A stretch of DNA of 61,668 nucleotides from Lingula anatina (lineage: Eukaryota > Brachiopoda > Lingulata > Lingulida > Lingulidae), in NCBI RefSeq assembly GCF_001039355.2, contig NW_019774725.1, forward strand, positions 335,336-397,003, read 5' to 3'. The translations under genes were made by a program, and so were the position numbers. Each line of letters begins with the position of its first letter. Positions within the stretch are counted from its first letter, which is position 1. A model generated the notes under the pieces. The model was given only the letters and a program-made list of their open reading frames with translations, was not told the DNA's origin and did not search any database. Positions 35,508-49,900 of this stretch are shown here, one piece after another.

Positions 35508-38500
35508 TCAAACAAGGTTCAATGTTTTTGCAATATCTTGGGTAAGTACAGCTCGGATATGAATGTCATGGAGAAATAAATGTCCACTGTTGAACATTCT
35601 TATACCAAAGCTGAAATCCTTGTGCCGTATATCTTCCCAAGCAATTAGCTTTTCCCTTGCAACAAATGCATCCTTCTTCCCACCATATATCTTCATGGGG
35701 CAGGGGAGTTTGGCTGAGTGTGTATATTCATATTTTTTGCTCATTTCATGAGTTGCTCTGAGAACAGGGACAAACTGTCGAAGGGTCATAGGATTGTTGA
35801 TGATTTTCCCATCCAAAAATGTCAGCTGCTGTGCCTCTTTCACAAAATCCTCATTGTCCATGTCGCTGTCTAGGATTTTATTTCTGAAAGTAGGTATTTC
35901 TTTGTATGGTATTTGTGGTGCAAACCATGCTCCCATGAAAAGGTGTGCTGGAAGAACCCCTTGCTCATTCAAAAAGTATGCCAGTTCAAAGGACAAAAGG
36001 GCTCCAAAACTATGACCATAGAAGGCAAACTTCCCATGCATCAAAAGTGGTCTCATTTCACAGGCCAATATACCAATGACTTCTGACATATTCTTCATAG
36101 GTTCTTCCAAGCGTCTTCCTTCCCAGCCAGGCAGTTGAGCCACATAGACCTGAGTGTGAAATTTTGAAAAATATTTTTGCCACCCATTAAATGATGTCAG
36201 TCCTGCACCTGATGGAGGGAAACAAAAAAGCTGGAACTGCGGATTTTCCAGAATTTTCTCTGTGATGAAGAGAGAAGTTTTTGCCTCTTTGGATTGGTCA
36301 GAACCCTTGACAACCTCTGTTGATGCATTATCTCCTTTGGAATGCAGTTGCATGTAGATTGTGGAAACTAGCTGCGCAACTGTCGTGCTGCTGTTCAGAA
36401 GGTCTACTGGTGGAATTGATACATTGAATTCATTATCAATGAATGCTCTTAACTCTGTAGCCATCAAGGAGTCCAGTCCCATTTCAACTGGAGATGTGTC
36501 TTCACTGATGTCAACTATACCTAAGGTCTGCAACAGATAATTTTCAATCTTTTCTTTAATGCTACTCTCTGTTTGGTGTGATCTTGAATATTTGCCAACA
36601 GCGAGTTCTTGCAATGTTTTCATGCTAAAAAAGTTTTGCAACCTTGATAATGTTACATCACCTTCTACTGCACCTTTTGTGATGACTGAACGATGTTTAC
36701 GTGCATACAATGCTTCATCAAAATGACCAGTGACACCTAAGTGACTGCACTGAAGCTCAAGCATTGTTCCCAAAGCTGCTGTTGTTTGGGATGGAGAAAT
36801 GTTTCCTAGGCCTTTCTCCTGCCATACTGACACTAAATTGTTGTCAGCTGCAAACCCTGCCTCTGATATTACTCCAAAACTTGCTGCAGTCGCAGGCAGT
36901 CCCATACTTCTTCGCATCTCTACTAATGACACCAACACAGAGTTTGCTGTGGCGTAGTTGCTTTGCCCAACATTTCCTATCAAAGCCACTAGAGATGACA
37001 TCATCACAAAATTTGCCAGAGGTAGGACATATTTCAATGAAATTTGATGTAATAAAACAGCTCCATATGCCTTTGGTAACATTACTGCCTCCCAGTCTTT
37101 CTCAGACATGCTGGTCATCCAATTATCCAAGTAAACTGTTGCGCAGTGAAAAATGTTTTCCACTGGGGGTTGAGTTTCCACTATCTCTGAAAACACAACA
37201 TCTACAGCACTGGCATCGCTGACATCACATATATACAGTTTAATGTCTGCATTTTTACCAAGCTGATCAAGGACACTTTGGTTTGCAGTTGTTGGATTAC
37301 TTCGAGTAAGTATGACAACATGTTTTGACCCTCTTCTGATAAGCCATCTCACAACTTCCAGACCCATACCCTTTGCACCTCCAGTGATACACTGTGTCAT
37401 TTCTGGATTAGGCTCATAAGTGTCTTCTGAAAAGGTAGAAATCATTCCCATGCTAGGTCTATCAAGATGAATCACCCTACCCATGCATTCCTGCAGATTC
37501 TTGTTTTCAATTTTTGAAGCTGGCAAAGCATGGCCTATGGTTGGTAAATGACACAATTTGTTAGGTAATGCATCAACAAACTTCAGTATCTCAGCAAGAT
37601 ATTGTGGTGTTTTGAGGAGTTGTTTCACCCTGGCACTAATTGGTAGTAACTGGATGTTTTCACAAATGCCATTAAAATTCCTGAGCTTTAATGGGGTCTG
37701 AGTGAAAACAACAAACACACCAAAATCGCAGAGGCAATCAAGGCACTGGAAAAATCCCTTCTTGTATATCAGATACTGGCCAGTTGCAACAACAGCACTG
37801 AACTTTCCAATATTCTGCAAAGCATCTTCTTGGAGAACCTTTTGATCTTCCACAAAATCACTGATTTTTTGTCCAGATGGCAGTTTTTCATGATCTGGGC
37901 AGTCATTATTGCAACAGTAGCTTAAAATGGTAACATTACACCCTGAGGTTTTGAGAATCTGTGCAGTGACCAATCCTTTCCTGGATTCTTCACAAGTACA
38001 AACCAGCACTCTATCATCTTCTTGGACAGATTTGGCAGAGTAGACCATAATTACACTTGCTAAAGCATCATTCACCAGAGAGAGTAATGTACTGCAAGAA
38101 GTCTCGAAATTTCCTAGTGGCATGACATTTTCTTGAGGGATCAAAATTTCAGATTTGAGGCATCCCTTAAAAACTGCGATAACAGTTTGCCCATCTTGTA
38201 AATTACCTCTGCTGCCTTCACCTTGTATTACATGCCCTGTGCAAATGAAGTGTGGGTCATCAAGGCAGCCATCTGCAAGAAAGTGCTCAATGGATATCTT
38301 GAAACAGTTTTCAGGTTGAACACCTGTGACTGTATCTGCTTCATACACAAATTTTATCTGCTTTGTCTTGTTTTGATGCAGCCTGAACTGGTGAGCAACA
38401 ATGGGATGTCTTCTAGTCAAAGGTGATTGGAACTTTGCTCTTCTCACAAATAACTGTAGTGTTTGTGCTGTTTTATGGCGAAGTGCAAACTCATTTTCCC

Positions 38501-40912
38501 CAAAAGGTGGAGAACGGAGTAGGTTCATGAGCTCATTTTCAGGTGTTGAGATGTCACTCAAGCTCGAAATATCTACCATATAAATCCTGGCACTAGGGTA
38601 CTCATGGAGTGTACTCAAACCAACTGCAAATGTAGAGGCAGTGAAAGGTGATACTTGATCTCCTTCGGATACCTGAAAACCCTTGACAGTCATGATCCAT
38701 AGCTTTGGCAATGCATCTCCAAGTTTTAAAATGCTGAGGATAACATCCCTTGCAAATGATGAACTGCTTTTTATAAGCTTCCACACATCTTCTTTCTTTG
38801 TAATTGTTGGCCCAGAAATATGACTCTCATTTTGGGAAATGAGTATCAGGACAATATCATCCACTTTTGGTTTTCTTTCTTCTTGGAGGTCAAGTATTTT
38901 CACCATTCCATGTAGCTTTGTCAGTGAACTCTGAAGAACAGTCAAATCTTCCTTGTTGTCACTGGTTAAGTAGAACACCGGGGATGTCTCTTCTTTCTTT
39001 TCATTCTGTTTGGGTAATGCCGCTTCAACCCAGAAGATGCTCCACACCTTCATTGGATCCTTAGAATGCTCCCCTTCTAATGACTGAAAGGACAGGTTGT
39101 CTATCCTACAGCATACAATTCCAGAATCTGCATCAATTGCCAAAACCTCATTTTGATCCTCATCAGTTGCACTCAGCATTTTGATGTATATAGCTACCCT
39201 TTTGGGTGTTTTCTTGCTATAGTAAGTAAAGCGCTTTAGTGAAGATGGGAGTGCTGGAGAATTAGTACGGAGCAAGTGGAGAACACCAAAGCTCTGCATC
39301 ACGCAATCAAGGAAAGCTGGATGAAAGTTGTACAGCATAAATTCTTTCCAAATTTCATCTGGTGCTTCTGTATGAATTAGGCACTTTGTGAAGCTTTTGT
39401 TAAATGATGCCTGTTGAACTGCTTTGAAGGATGATCCTAGTTGGATTTCACCCACAGCCAGTTTGCTGTAAAATTCTTCAGAACTAACGTGTAACTCAAG
39501 AGAGTCTTGTATATGTTCCAGTTTTCCTTGGGGAAGAGTAAATGCTTCTCTCACAATATCCTCTTGAGACTTCAAATCATCTTCTTCCAAAGCCACGACT
39601 TTACAGCTGATGTGCTCTGTGTAGTTGTTCCGGTCACCACTACATATTTTGATATTTGTTGTCTCATCATTTTCTTGAAAGATTGTATGTATAGTTGCTT
39701 CTCCATTCTTGGGAAAGAGAAAGTGTTTGAAGTCCACTTCTTCCAGTGTGATAGTTTCTCTTTTTTGGCGCACTGCATTGACAGCTTCCAGTGCTGTTTC
39801 TATGTGGGCTGTTCCAGGGAGGATGACACTGCTTTGAATGATGTGGTGACTAACCCAAGGTGTAGTTATTCTTGAAATCTGGCTTTTCCAGTGGAATTTG
39901 AAGGGGGGTTCATTGATATACATGCTGACATCTTCTTGCATTTCTCCCAGTAATGGATGGCTATGGACAGGAAAAAGGTATTCTCTTCTCACAAAATCTG
40001 TTATTCCACTGCAAGTGATACGTTCCCAAGGGTAGAGGGGTAAATGCATCACTTTGTAAGCAGATGGAAACATGGCTTCATATTGGACAGGGTATCCTTC
40101 ACAGTGGAGGGCAGTCAGGGTCTTCACAACATTTTTCAAATCTTCTAAGATTGGTGATGAAGCTATAGGTCTTTTAAGTGTCTCTAATACCACTACTTTC
40201 ACTGGCTTGTCTGCTCTTGCTACAATGATATCTTTCATTGGACCTCTAAGAGCTGGATGAGCACCAATCTCAACAAAAATGGAATAGCCTTCATCAAGAA
40301 GAGTGTCCACAGCACTTTGGAATTTGACTTGTTGTCTTACATTTTTCCACCAATACATGCCATCATTTACATCTGCATAATGGTTGTAATTGTTGGTAAC
40401 AGTGGAAATCATGGGAACTTGGACAGCACTGACCACTTCTTGTTTTGCTAGTGGTTTCATCTTTTGGAGAAATCTCTCTTTCAGTGGCTCTTGTTGGTAG
40501 CTATGAAATGCATTGTTTACTTTCAGTTGAACAGCTCGAATCCCTTCTTGGTTAAACATTTCAGCTAGGGCATCGACTGAGGATGCTGAGCCTGAGAAAA
40601 CTACTTGTGAAGGACTGTTAATGGCTGCCACATCAACATATACAGAATGCTTGCTTTCATTCAGTTTTTCTTGAGCTGTGTCTGTATTGTGTAACACAGC
40701 TAGCATTTTCCCACTGCCGCTGGTTTTCTTCAGTAGCTTACCACGGTTGTAAATAATCAGCACAGCACTCTCAAATGATAGCATACCTGATGCATAAGCT
40801 GCAGCCACTTCTCCTACACTGTGACCTACCACAGCATCTGGCCGGACACCAAATTTCCGCAAGACTTCAACAAGACCTATCTGAATGGCACAGATAGCAG
40901 GCTGGGCATATT
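35508..40912 (-). CDS. PKS B exon 7 (AT core to TE)
   Basis: A single 5405-base coding exon ending with a stop at 35508-35510. Same domain string as exon 7 of copy A. Motifs retained: [24 protein letters not shown] (dead ER loop), [35 protein letters not shown] and SGHLFLHD. Differences of interest are [14 protein letters not shown] in the DH (Gly to Ser and Tyr to His versus A) and KKDAFV beside the TE Asp. Some stretches are identical to copy A over more than 170 bases while neighbours differ, suggesting patchy gene conversion. Confidence 0.95.
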
Positions 40913-43900
40913 CTGTAATAAAAGTGCTTGTAGTCTTCTGGAATTCTTAAGTATTATATTGTATTTATATATTTATAGTGGACAAATTTAACAGGTGATC
41001 ATCACAAGCAACAAAAGTTGGAGCGGCCTACTGCTAAAGAGACAAAAGCTTGAAGCCATGAGACCTCTTCTTGGTGTCTTTACCTTCATGATATCTCTTT
41101 TGTACTCTGTAAGCTAGATTAACACATATTAACCACAAAATGAAAACAAATTGTCATATATATGGTATATTTACCAGTTTGATTTATCAAATCTTCATCC
41201 TGATTGTTCATTAGTAGCCACTGCATTGACCACTTTGCGCCACACCTTTTCAAGCAGATATCAAAGTTCTGAATAGAGAAAGTTATTGTATTTTATAATT
41301 AAAATACCTCTATTGATGTTGAGGTATTTAGCATTTGGAAGATTAATATTACTAAAAATCACTTATAATTATGAATACCAATTTAGGTCCTACTTTTACA
41401 GAAGACAACAATAATTTCACTGATTCCATTTTTGATTAAACAATAGTCTCCCTCCTGTAATAAGAAAAAAAGGCCAAGTTGGGACTCTTATGAGCTAATA
41501 AAGATTAGAACTTGTCATTGGCAATGGGCTCCAGACAGAGCCAAAATTCACTTATTATAAAAAAAAGCTTTGGCACCCCAGTACTACCCACCACATAATT
41601 TTATTTAAAAGTATCACTGAGCAAAACAATACGTGCAGACTTGACATTGTAAACATGGAATATTTCAGTTCAGTAGGTATGTCTTGGTATAAAATATACT
41701 GTTTTTAAAAACTTTTATTTCATTATGAGATATGTGAATATATAAATGTGTGGTATTAAGGTGTGTCAGAAGTACTAAATTTATTAATTAACTGCCTTGT
41801 CTGTAGCATTACATAATATACAATAGTTTTATTGAGAGGTACTCTTGACTGGCCTTTATACGAGTACGAGAGATCATGGTTCTATTTAAAAAAAGTCTCC
41901 ATATTTTGATAGTAACTTCACGGATAATTTTGCATACAATTAGTCAGTTAAAGGGAGTATTCAGAACAAGTTGATTTGCAGACTAACAGATACATGGATC
42001 AAATATGGGCAACCCACTTAAGAGCTTGCAGTATAATCCCCTAATAAACACTGGAAAGAATCCCCATGGGGCTAGGTGGTAAGCTTTCAAATGGGTCATC
42101 AAAATTTGATCTGCAAATCAGTCAGTCCATAGATCAACTTCTGTTGTGAATTTGGCCAAACTGTAGATGTATTGAGCGAAGCAGTGTTTCACAGCACTGT
42201 AACTCTATCAGAATGGTCCAAAACACTGCCAGCATTGCCATACAAAATGTTGTGTCACAAGAAACTGTCTGTACAGTTTTGCAGAGTAATGCCCAGAAGA
42301 GTTTACCTAAGCAGAGGTATCCACATCTTACCACCAGCAAACAGGACCCATTGTTCTTATGGTTTTGCTCCTTGAAACAAACAAATACAACTGTTCACTT
42401 TAGCATGAGGGCCGGATTGCAACCAGGAAGTGTTTTTCTAATACGACAAAGTATGAGTTACTGGACAGCATTGGTATTTGTAGTAAAATTCCAATTAGCA
42501 GTCATCCATGGAAACCTGAACCATGTCAAATATTTGGCTTTTGGGAATCTCTTGCTTACCATTTGCTAGAAGGCACCCCAGGAACAATTTTATCTGCATG
42601 ACCAGGGGCCTGATTTGAGCCAAATACAATCTGTGGGTTGTCAATATTTGCCAAATCAATGGTCTACTGGTCCTACAACAAATCTGAACCAAACTGAATT
42701 TTTTCCAATACCTGGAAAGTTCTTCCTGATGAAACTCTAGAAAACCTGTCAGAAGGAATGTGCATGCCTTGCTGCTTAAGAGACCTGGCAGCAGCCAGAT
42801 GAGACCAGAAGCACCTTTGGCAAACCTTGGACTAAACACTGATATTAGCAACTTTTGTGGGGCATGCTATTCTTTCAAAGATGATCATTTAGAATGTACA
42901 AAGATCCACTAACAATGTTGATGTTTGTTGTATGACTAGAAATCAGCCATGTTTTTTGTCTGTTTAGCTATAGGGTTATTAAAGTCATAATAACTCTTCA
43001 TTTTGGCCAAAAATTGGATTTTCCTAGAGTAAACGGCAATTTTCCCGTACTTACCAATGGTCAGCGACCCCATTCCTGCATTCAAAGTTAATCCAGGGTT
43101 TTTTTCCTAAACGTACGGTTTTTTGTTAAAATCTCTTAAGAGATTTTAACTGACGGAGCTCTCTCTGACATCGCCTAGTCACTGTTGACCTACTTAAAAC
43201 CGCGGGAAAAGCAGACAACAACAACACTATATAAGATTCATGTGATATATTCGTGTTTTTTGTTAAAAATACATTAATATCCACAATGTGTGCCATTCTG
43301 GGCTTTTCGTTATCCGACGCACTGTACAAAAACTCGCAACTTACGTCTGCGTCTGCATTAATGCGTTTGGCGCCATATGTTATTTTGGTCTCGAATGAAC
43401 GCGAGAATCCGCGCGACACCATTACGTCATTAGCAACGAATGCCTTGATGACCGGGAAGAAAAGCATCGTAAGCCCTACTGACGAGCACAGATTTTAGTT
43501 TTACTACAATAACGGCCGTTTTAGTGGTAAAATACAATAGAATATATTTCCATGCGTTGTTTACAATGTATTTCATGCGGAATTTTGAATCTCAAAGGAA
43601 GAGTTATTATTGCTTTAAGTTATGTAAGTGATGCCACAATGACACTAAAGAGATAGTTAGAAAGTTTCTAGAACATGATTTGAACATTTGTTTCATTTAT
43701 CCATCAGAAAAATAGGGAAAAATTGAAGAAAAATTATTTGGAAAACAATTATTCAACATTCAGTGTCAAGTTTTTACACTGGCTGTGTCCAGCAAGATAT
43801 TATAGTGACATGATTAATATTTCATAAATGGAACTAAATAATTCATAGCATACCTGGATTGTTTTGGCGAATGTTGGTTCTTGGTGAACAAGCTGTCGGC

Positions 43901-46900
43901 CCATTCCCCACCACTGTGTTCCCATGCCATTGAAAACAAAAACCAATGGTGTTTGTGTAATGGAATCAACAGCTTCACCTGAAACAAAACCAGCAGCCAC
44001 TTTCTGTGTCTTGAAAGTCTCCAAAGAATGCAAAATTTCAGATGCTTCTCTCCCAAGAACACCAAGGCGATGCTGATGATGATGTGACCGCAGGCAAGTA
44101 GTAGCTGCCACATCATAGAACTTCTCTGGTTCTTGATCCTGTATCTTGCGAAACAACTCAATGAAGTCCTCAATGCGTGACAACAATGCTGTAGATGTTG
44201 CTGCAGATATCAACACAACCTGTTTACAAAAGAAAACAAAATCATTTTCCAATTTAAATAGAAGGAAAGCTATCCTTAACATTTTTTCTTAATGGAATGC
44301 TGTAAATTAGAAAGATACAGCATATAGTGCATTACGTACCATTAGGGAAGCTAGGTTACATTATCCAGCAGACATTAAAGTGTTAAATACTGACACTGAA
44401 TAATTGGCCAAGCATTTTTGCATTAGATGCCACATGGCGTAACTTATTTCATAAGATTTGATGTGCCAGAATCCATGCCATACAAAGACAAGGCAGCAAA
44501 GCTGTCAAATGTACAGACAAAAAACAGGAAATAACTATGCACAAAATAGGCTGCTGTCAATTCTGATGCAAAAGTACATAATGTTAAACTGCAAATTCAA
44601 CATCAAATTTTAATTATGCTCAACAGGTAATACCAATGTAAGTAAAATGTGTAACAAGTTCACACTTTGAAAATGTATAAGTTCCAGAAAAAGAAGCCAA
44701 TTAGACTGCTTTTCCAACTCAGGCTGCATCTTAGTCCTGTATTTCTTTTTTGAAAGTTTGGCAATCATAAGTAACATGGTTTTCCCATAATGGTCATCAT
44801 GGCAGCATCACCCAAAATTGTGTTTTCTTCTATTCTGATGCCATATTACATAATGGTTAACAGCATAATGACCGTCAATTGTCAATAATAAAATATATGT
44901 ATCATGGATTTTCAGAAAATGTGACTAGCATGGGTCTTCAAGCCCGTGGAACTTCAAAGTCACACCTTGAAAATGCCAATATGTGAAAAATTAAATTTGC
45001 ACAAAAAAAACTGTTTAACTGGCAGTAAGAATTACCAAACAGACTGCATTGCCTACTGAAGCTGTATTTTAGTCCCATGTTTCTTTCCTGTCAGTTTGAG
45101 AACAGTAAGTGACATGGTTTTCCTTAAATGGCCATCATGGGAGCAGTGCCCAAAATAGGGGTTTCTTCAAATTTTGATGCAATATCACATAATGTTTAAC
45201 AGCATGATGACCATCAATTTTTAAGAATAAAATAGTAACATGGATATTCAGAAAATGTGACTAGCAAAGGTCTTCAGGTCTATGGAACTTCAAAGTCACA
45301 ACTTGAAAATGCCAAAAAGTAAACAAGACAGCACTCTTCTGAAATGTTTTTTTTTTCCCATTTTTAACAATTTTTTTANGATTGGAAACCATACAACTGT
45401 TAGTGCCAGAGTTTGAGTATTGACTGATAGCGTCACATCTTCCAGATGTTAAGGTTGTGTATTCGCTAGCTGTCACCCCCATGTAAACACCTGAAAGCAC
45501 ACATTCAACATCTCATTACTTTGCAAATTGTATAATTACAATAACTGTATCTATAAATACAATCTGAATATAACATGGAGCTGGTAAAAATAGATAGGTA
45601 CAATTTAGACAAAAGTACAAGTAAAAATTAATTTTTTGAGGAAATAACCTCCTGTACCCACCAGTCCTTAAGAGAGATGTCAGAAGACAAGACCACAAAA
45701 GGGATCAAGGCAGCAAAGCTGTCAAATGTGCAGACAAAAAGCAGAAAATGAAGATGCAGAAAACAGGTCATTTTGTCAATTATGATACCACAATAAATAA
45801 TGCTTATAACAGCATAGTCAATTAACACTAAAATTTAATCATGCACACCAGCTTACATGGTCAATAAGATAACAGTTTCAGGACCATAAGTGAAAGTTCA
45901 AATTCAAATAATGAATATCCCCCTATGCGAAAAATGATGACGGTGCATAAAATAATATTACATAATGTTTAAAGACATAAAAAACAATACAATTGCTTAT
46001 GTGGAAATACAGAAAATGCACAGAGCTTCTGGTGGATGGGAGTTAAAAGTCACATCTTGAAGATGCTAGTGTTTGAAAAATAATTTTAAAAAAATTAAAA
46101 TAAAACATAACCAAATATTCTAATAAAGCCATCATTCAAACTTTTAATCTAGCTGTATTAACATGAAGCTGCACTTCAGTCCTATGAAACTTTTCAGTAA
46201 GTTTGAGTATCATAAGTAATGTGGTTGTCCCTTAATGGTCATCCTGGCAGCAGTGTCCAAAATAGGGTTTTCTTCAACTTTTATGCAATAATATAATGCT
46301 TAACAGCATAATGACCATCAATTTTTAATAATAAAGTAAAAGTTTGGGAAGGGTAAGTGACATGGTTTTCCTTTAAGGGTCACTATGGAGGCAGTGCCCA
46401 AAATAAGGTTGTCTGTAATTTTGATGCAAAATTACATAATGCTTTACAGCAAAATGACCATCAATTTTTAATAATAAAATTAAAGTATCATGGATATTAA
46501 GAAAATGAGAGATGGTAAAGTCTTCAAGGCCATCCCAGCAGGCATAGTGATGTTGGATCAACGTTGAAAACAGGTTGGGACGTTGAATTGCCGTTGATCT
46601 ACCTAAATTCAATGTAAAATCAACGTTGATCCAGCCTTATATATTATATAAGAAAATAATTATATATATATATATAAAACTAAACCTTGGAAATCCTAAC
46701 TTAAAGGCCATACATATATACCCTACATATATTTAGCCATCAAACATGTCCTACTGCTAAACACAACCAGGCTAAAAGGGTGTACCATGCTTAGGTTAAC
46801 ATATTTTTACAATGTACGTTATAATTGTGTACCTGTTTTTTTATACCAAAATTAAAAACATTTCAGGTCATTTTAATGTCTTTTCATGCAAGAATGTTGT

Positions 46901-49900
46901 CTAACAACTGGGGTTGATACAATGTTGTTACCTGACATTGATACAATGTTGTTATCTGACGTTGATCCAACTTTCAAATCCAACATTTATCCAATGTCTT
47001 AACAATGTTATGGTTCAATGTTGTTTCAACGTTAAAACAACATAATTTGCCTGCTGGGATGGAAGTTCAGAGTCACACTTTCAAAATGCCAAAATTTAAA
47101 CAAAAGACAACTGTACTGAAATGGTTTCCTTTCCTTTCAGCACCTTTTTTACATAAAACAGAATAATCAATTTACTGTCATTTTTAAATGTACAACTAAG
47201 AAAATTGCTGACATAGGAAAATCATCAATAGAACAATGTCAAATGTCCAATTTGCTCCATTCTGAGATTCTGAATGTGGTGAATGATTGAATCTGAAAAA
47301 CTGTAAAGATATGAGTTTATTTTCATTTCTGATATTTAATTACACAATACACAATACCAGGTTTACCATCATTATTATATAATCAACTAACAATATTGTT
47401 AAGATGCAGAAAATGTCAACAGAACACCTTTACATATCTAATTAGTTAAAAATGAGACCGTTAACATGCCTAAAAATTAAATCTGAGGAAAAAACACTTT
47501 TATACAAAAAAGGCATAACTTCATCAAACCTGAACCAATCAAGATGATTTTAAAACTCAACCTGTATTTTAGTAAGATTGATCACTCCTGTGAGTTACAA
47601 AACAATAGGATTATCAGTTTTCCTTGAAATCCGTTATCAGTGTTGCATATATGCTGAAGAAAGCAAAAAAAAACAGCATAACTTTTGAAAAAATGGTCTG
47701 ATCATGCTAATTTTCAAACTTGCCCTGCATATTATAAATATCCATCAGTTCTGTTAGTTTCAAGCCAAAAGGTAAAATGGTTTTTCACATCATGTTATCA
47801 GTGATGCATATATGCTGAAAGAGGTGAAAAAAAAAATTAATTTTAATGAAAATGGCCCAATCATGCTGATTATTGAACTTGACCTGTGTATTGTGAATAA
47901 TCATCAGTTCTGTAAGTTTCAAGCCAAAAACTAAATGTTTTTTCACTTATCATGTTATCGGTGTTGCATAAATGCTGAAAAAAGTGAAAAAAAAAGCATA
48001 ACTTAGATTAAAATGGCCTGCTCATGCTGATTTTTGAACTTGACCTGCATATTATAAATATTCATCAGTTCTGTAAGTTTCAAGCCAGAAAATAAAATTA
48101 TTTTCCACTTATTGTGTTTTCGGTGAAAGTGCACAGCGACGACAGACGCAGCTGATGGCTATATGTACAGACACATCTGTGAAGACAAAGCTGTTAAAAT
48201 AAATCCACAGCTGACATGGGCAACAGCAACTTCAATGACAGAACTTTGCAGTCACCATCCTACCCAAGTACAGGTACACCGCAGCCAACCAAACATTCCT
48301 TACTGCAAGTGAGCAGTCAAGAGTCACAGTACTCAGCTTTGCACCCAAATAAACATTATCATACATGTTACATGTTCAAGAGGTGTGTTGGATGGTAATG
48401 GAGATGGAATGGGCAGGCACAGTGATCAAAACAAATCAAGCACATGCAGTGAAGAATAAGAATGGATTAACATGTTGTCTTAGTGAGGGGTCTGGTTCAA
48501 TCGAGCATTTACTGTGGAAAGACAGTTTAGGGTTCCAGTACAGGTGCTTTGAAAATGTTTACTATACGAACCGCAGTTAGTCCCTCTGATGGACCTTGCT
48601 GGAATTCCACCATCTTCAAAGGCCTCCCACACCACTTCTAAGAGGAGACGGACTTGAGGATCCATGTGATTTGCTTCATCTGAAAACAGTTTCATTGAAT
48701 TTCAGTGTATATATATTGAATTTTGTCAGTCTACTTATCTGTTTAAATGTAGTGTAACACTAAAAAACATACACAATCTTATGCTCAAGCATTTAAATCT
48801 TTTATTATTCTCGTTAAATGCTTCAAGTACATCTTTTTCTGTGTAGGTCTAGTTTCCAAAATATAAGCAGATAAGACATCGAAGATTATGTAAAGGAAAA
48901 TTGGTTAGCTATAATAATACTGATAATATATCTGATAATAAATACTGGTTAAAGGTATAATTATTGTTCTGTTGGCTAAACAAACTAAAAGACAATGTAA
49001 CAACATTCAATCAAGACATTGGAAAGGTTTGAACTAATGCTGAAACACACTTGAACATGTTTTTTCTTTTAATGAAAAATGTTCTGGAACATTCTGAAGG
49101 GCTTCCCAAAACAGAGCTGTTACATTCATTACAGAACAACATTAGAACTGTAAAAAAATACACCAAATGTTCTAGAATAGATTGAAAACCATAAGTGAAC
49201 GTTACATGAGACAAAATTTCGTAGGGGATCATTCCAAACAGGCACACAGGCAAAATTACTTGGGCAAGTCTGAGTGTAGAAAACCACACCAAGAGAAGAG
49301 TGACTGCAGTGGATTTAGTAGTCACTACAGTATTTTTTATGATGTAACGATTTCATTAATCATTGGTAATTACCCTGTATGGGAAGATCGATATTCATAC
49401 CAGGAACATCTGTTTTAAAGGGCAGAAACCACTAAATCAACCAATCAGAATGTAGTTCAGTGAGAGAAAATGAGTGTTTTTTTCCATTTTTGTTCCTGGC
49501 ATTTCTGAGTGTTGCTAGGGTTTATTTTGGTATCAACTAGCAGACTAGGGTGTAAACTACTGCCTGTTTTTTTTTCAGGACCAGGCACAGGTGCAGTCGT
49601 GAGACCTCTGGCGGAAGGGGCTATACTGACTGTGAGTGGTGCAGTGGTTTGTTTACAAACAGAGGGGTGCACATGTTCAAGTGATGCCGGTAAGACAGTG
49701 GACTTGATGACAGTGTATTTTTTGCCATTGGGAGTTATGTCAGTGTGTCTGCTGTCCATGGAGATGGGGAATGTTTCACAGAGTAATTTTCTTTATGCAG
49801 GTTTGCAGGCATTTCTTAGAATGGTCGTCAATGGGAAATTTTTTGGTGGTTTCTCCCCTGTATTCTGCTTTTCATGCCCAAATGAAGAGCTGTTATCCCT

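Noticed and set aside
47505-48120. CRISPR-like array
   Set aside because: Units are about 160-175 bp, diverged along their whole length with no spacer pattern, and the genome is eukaryotic.
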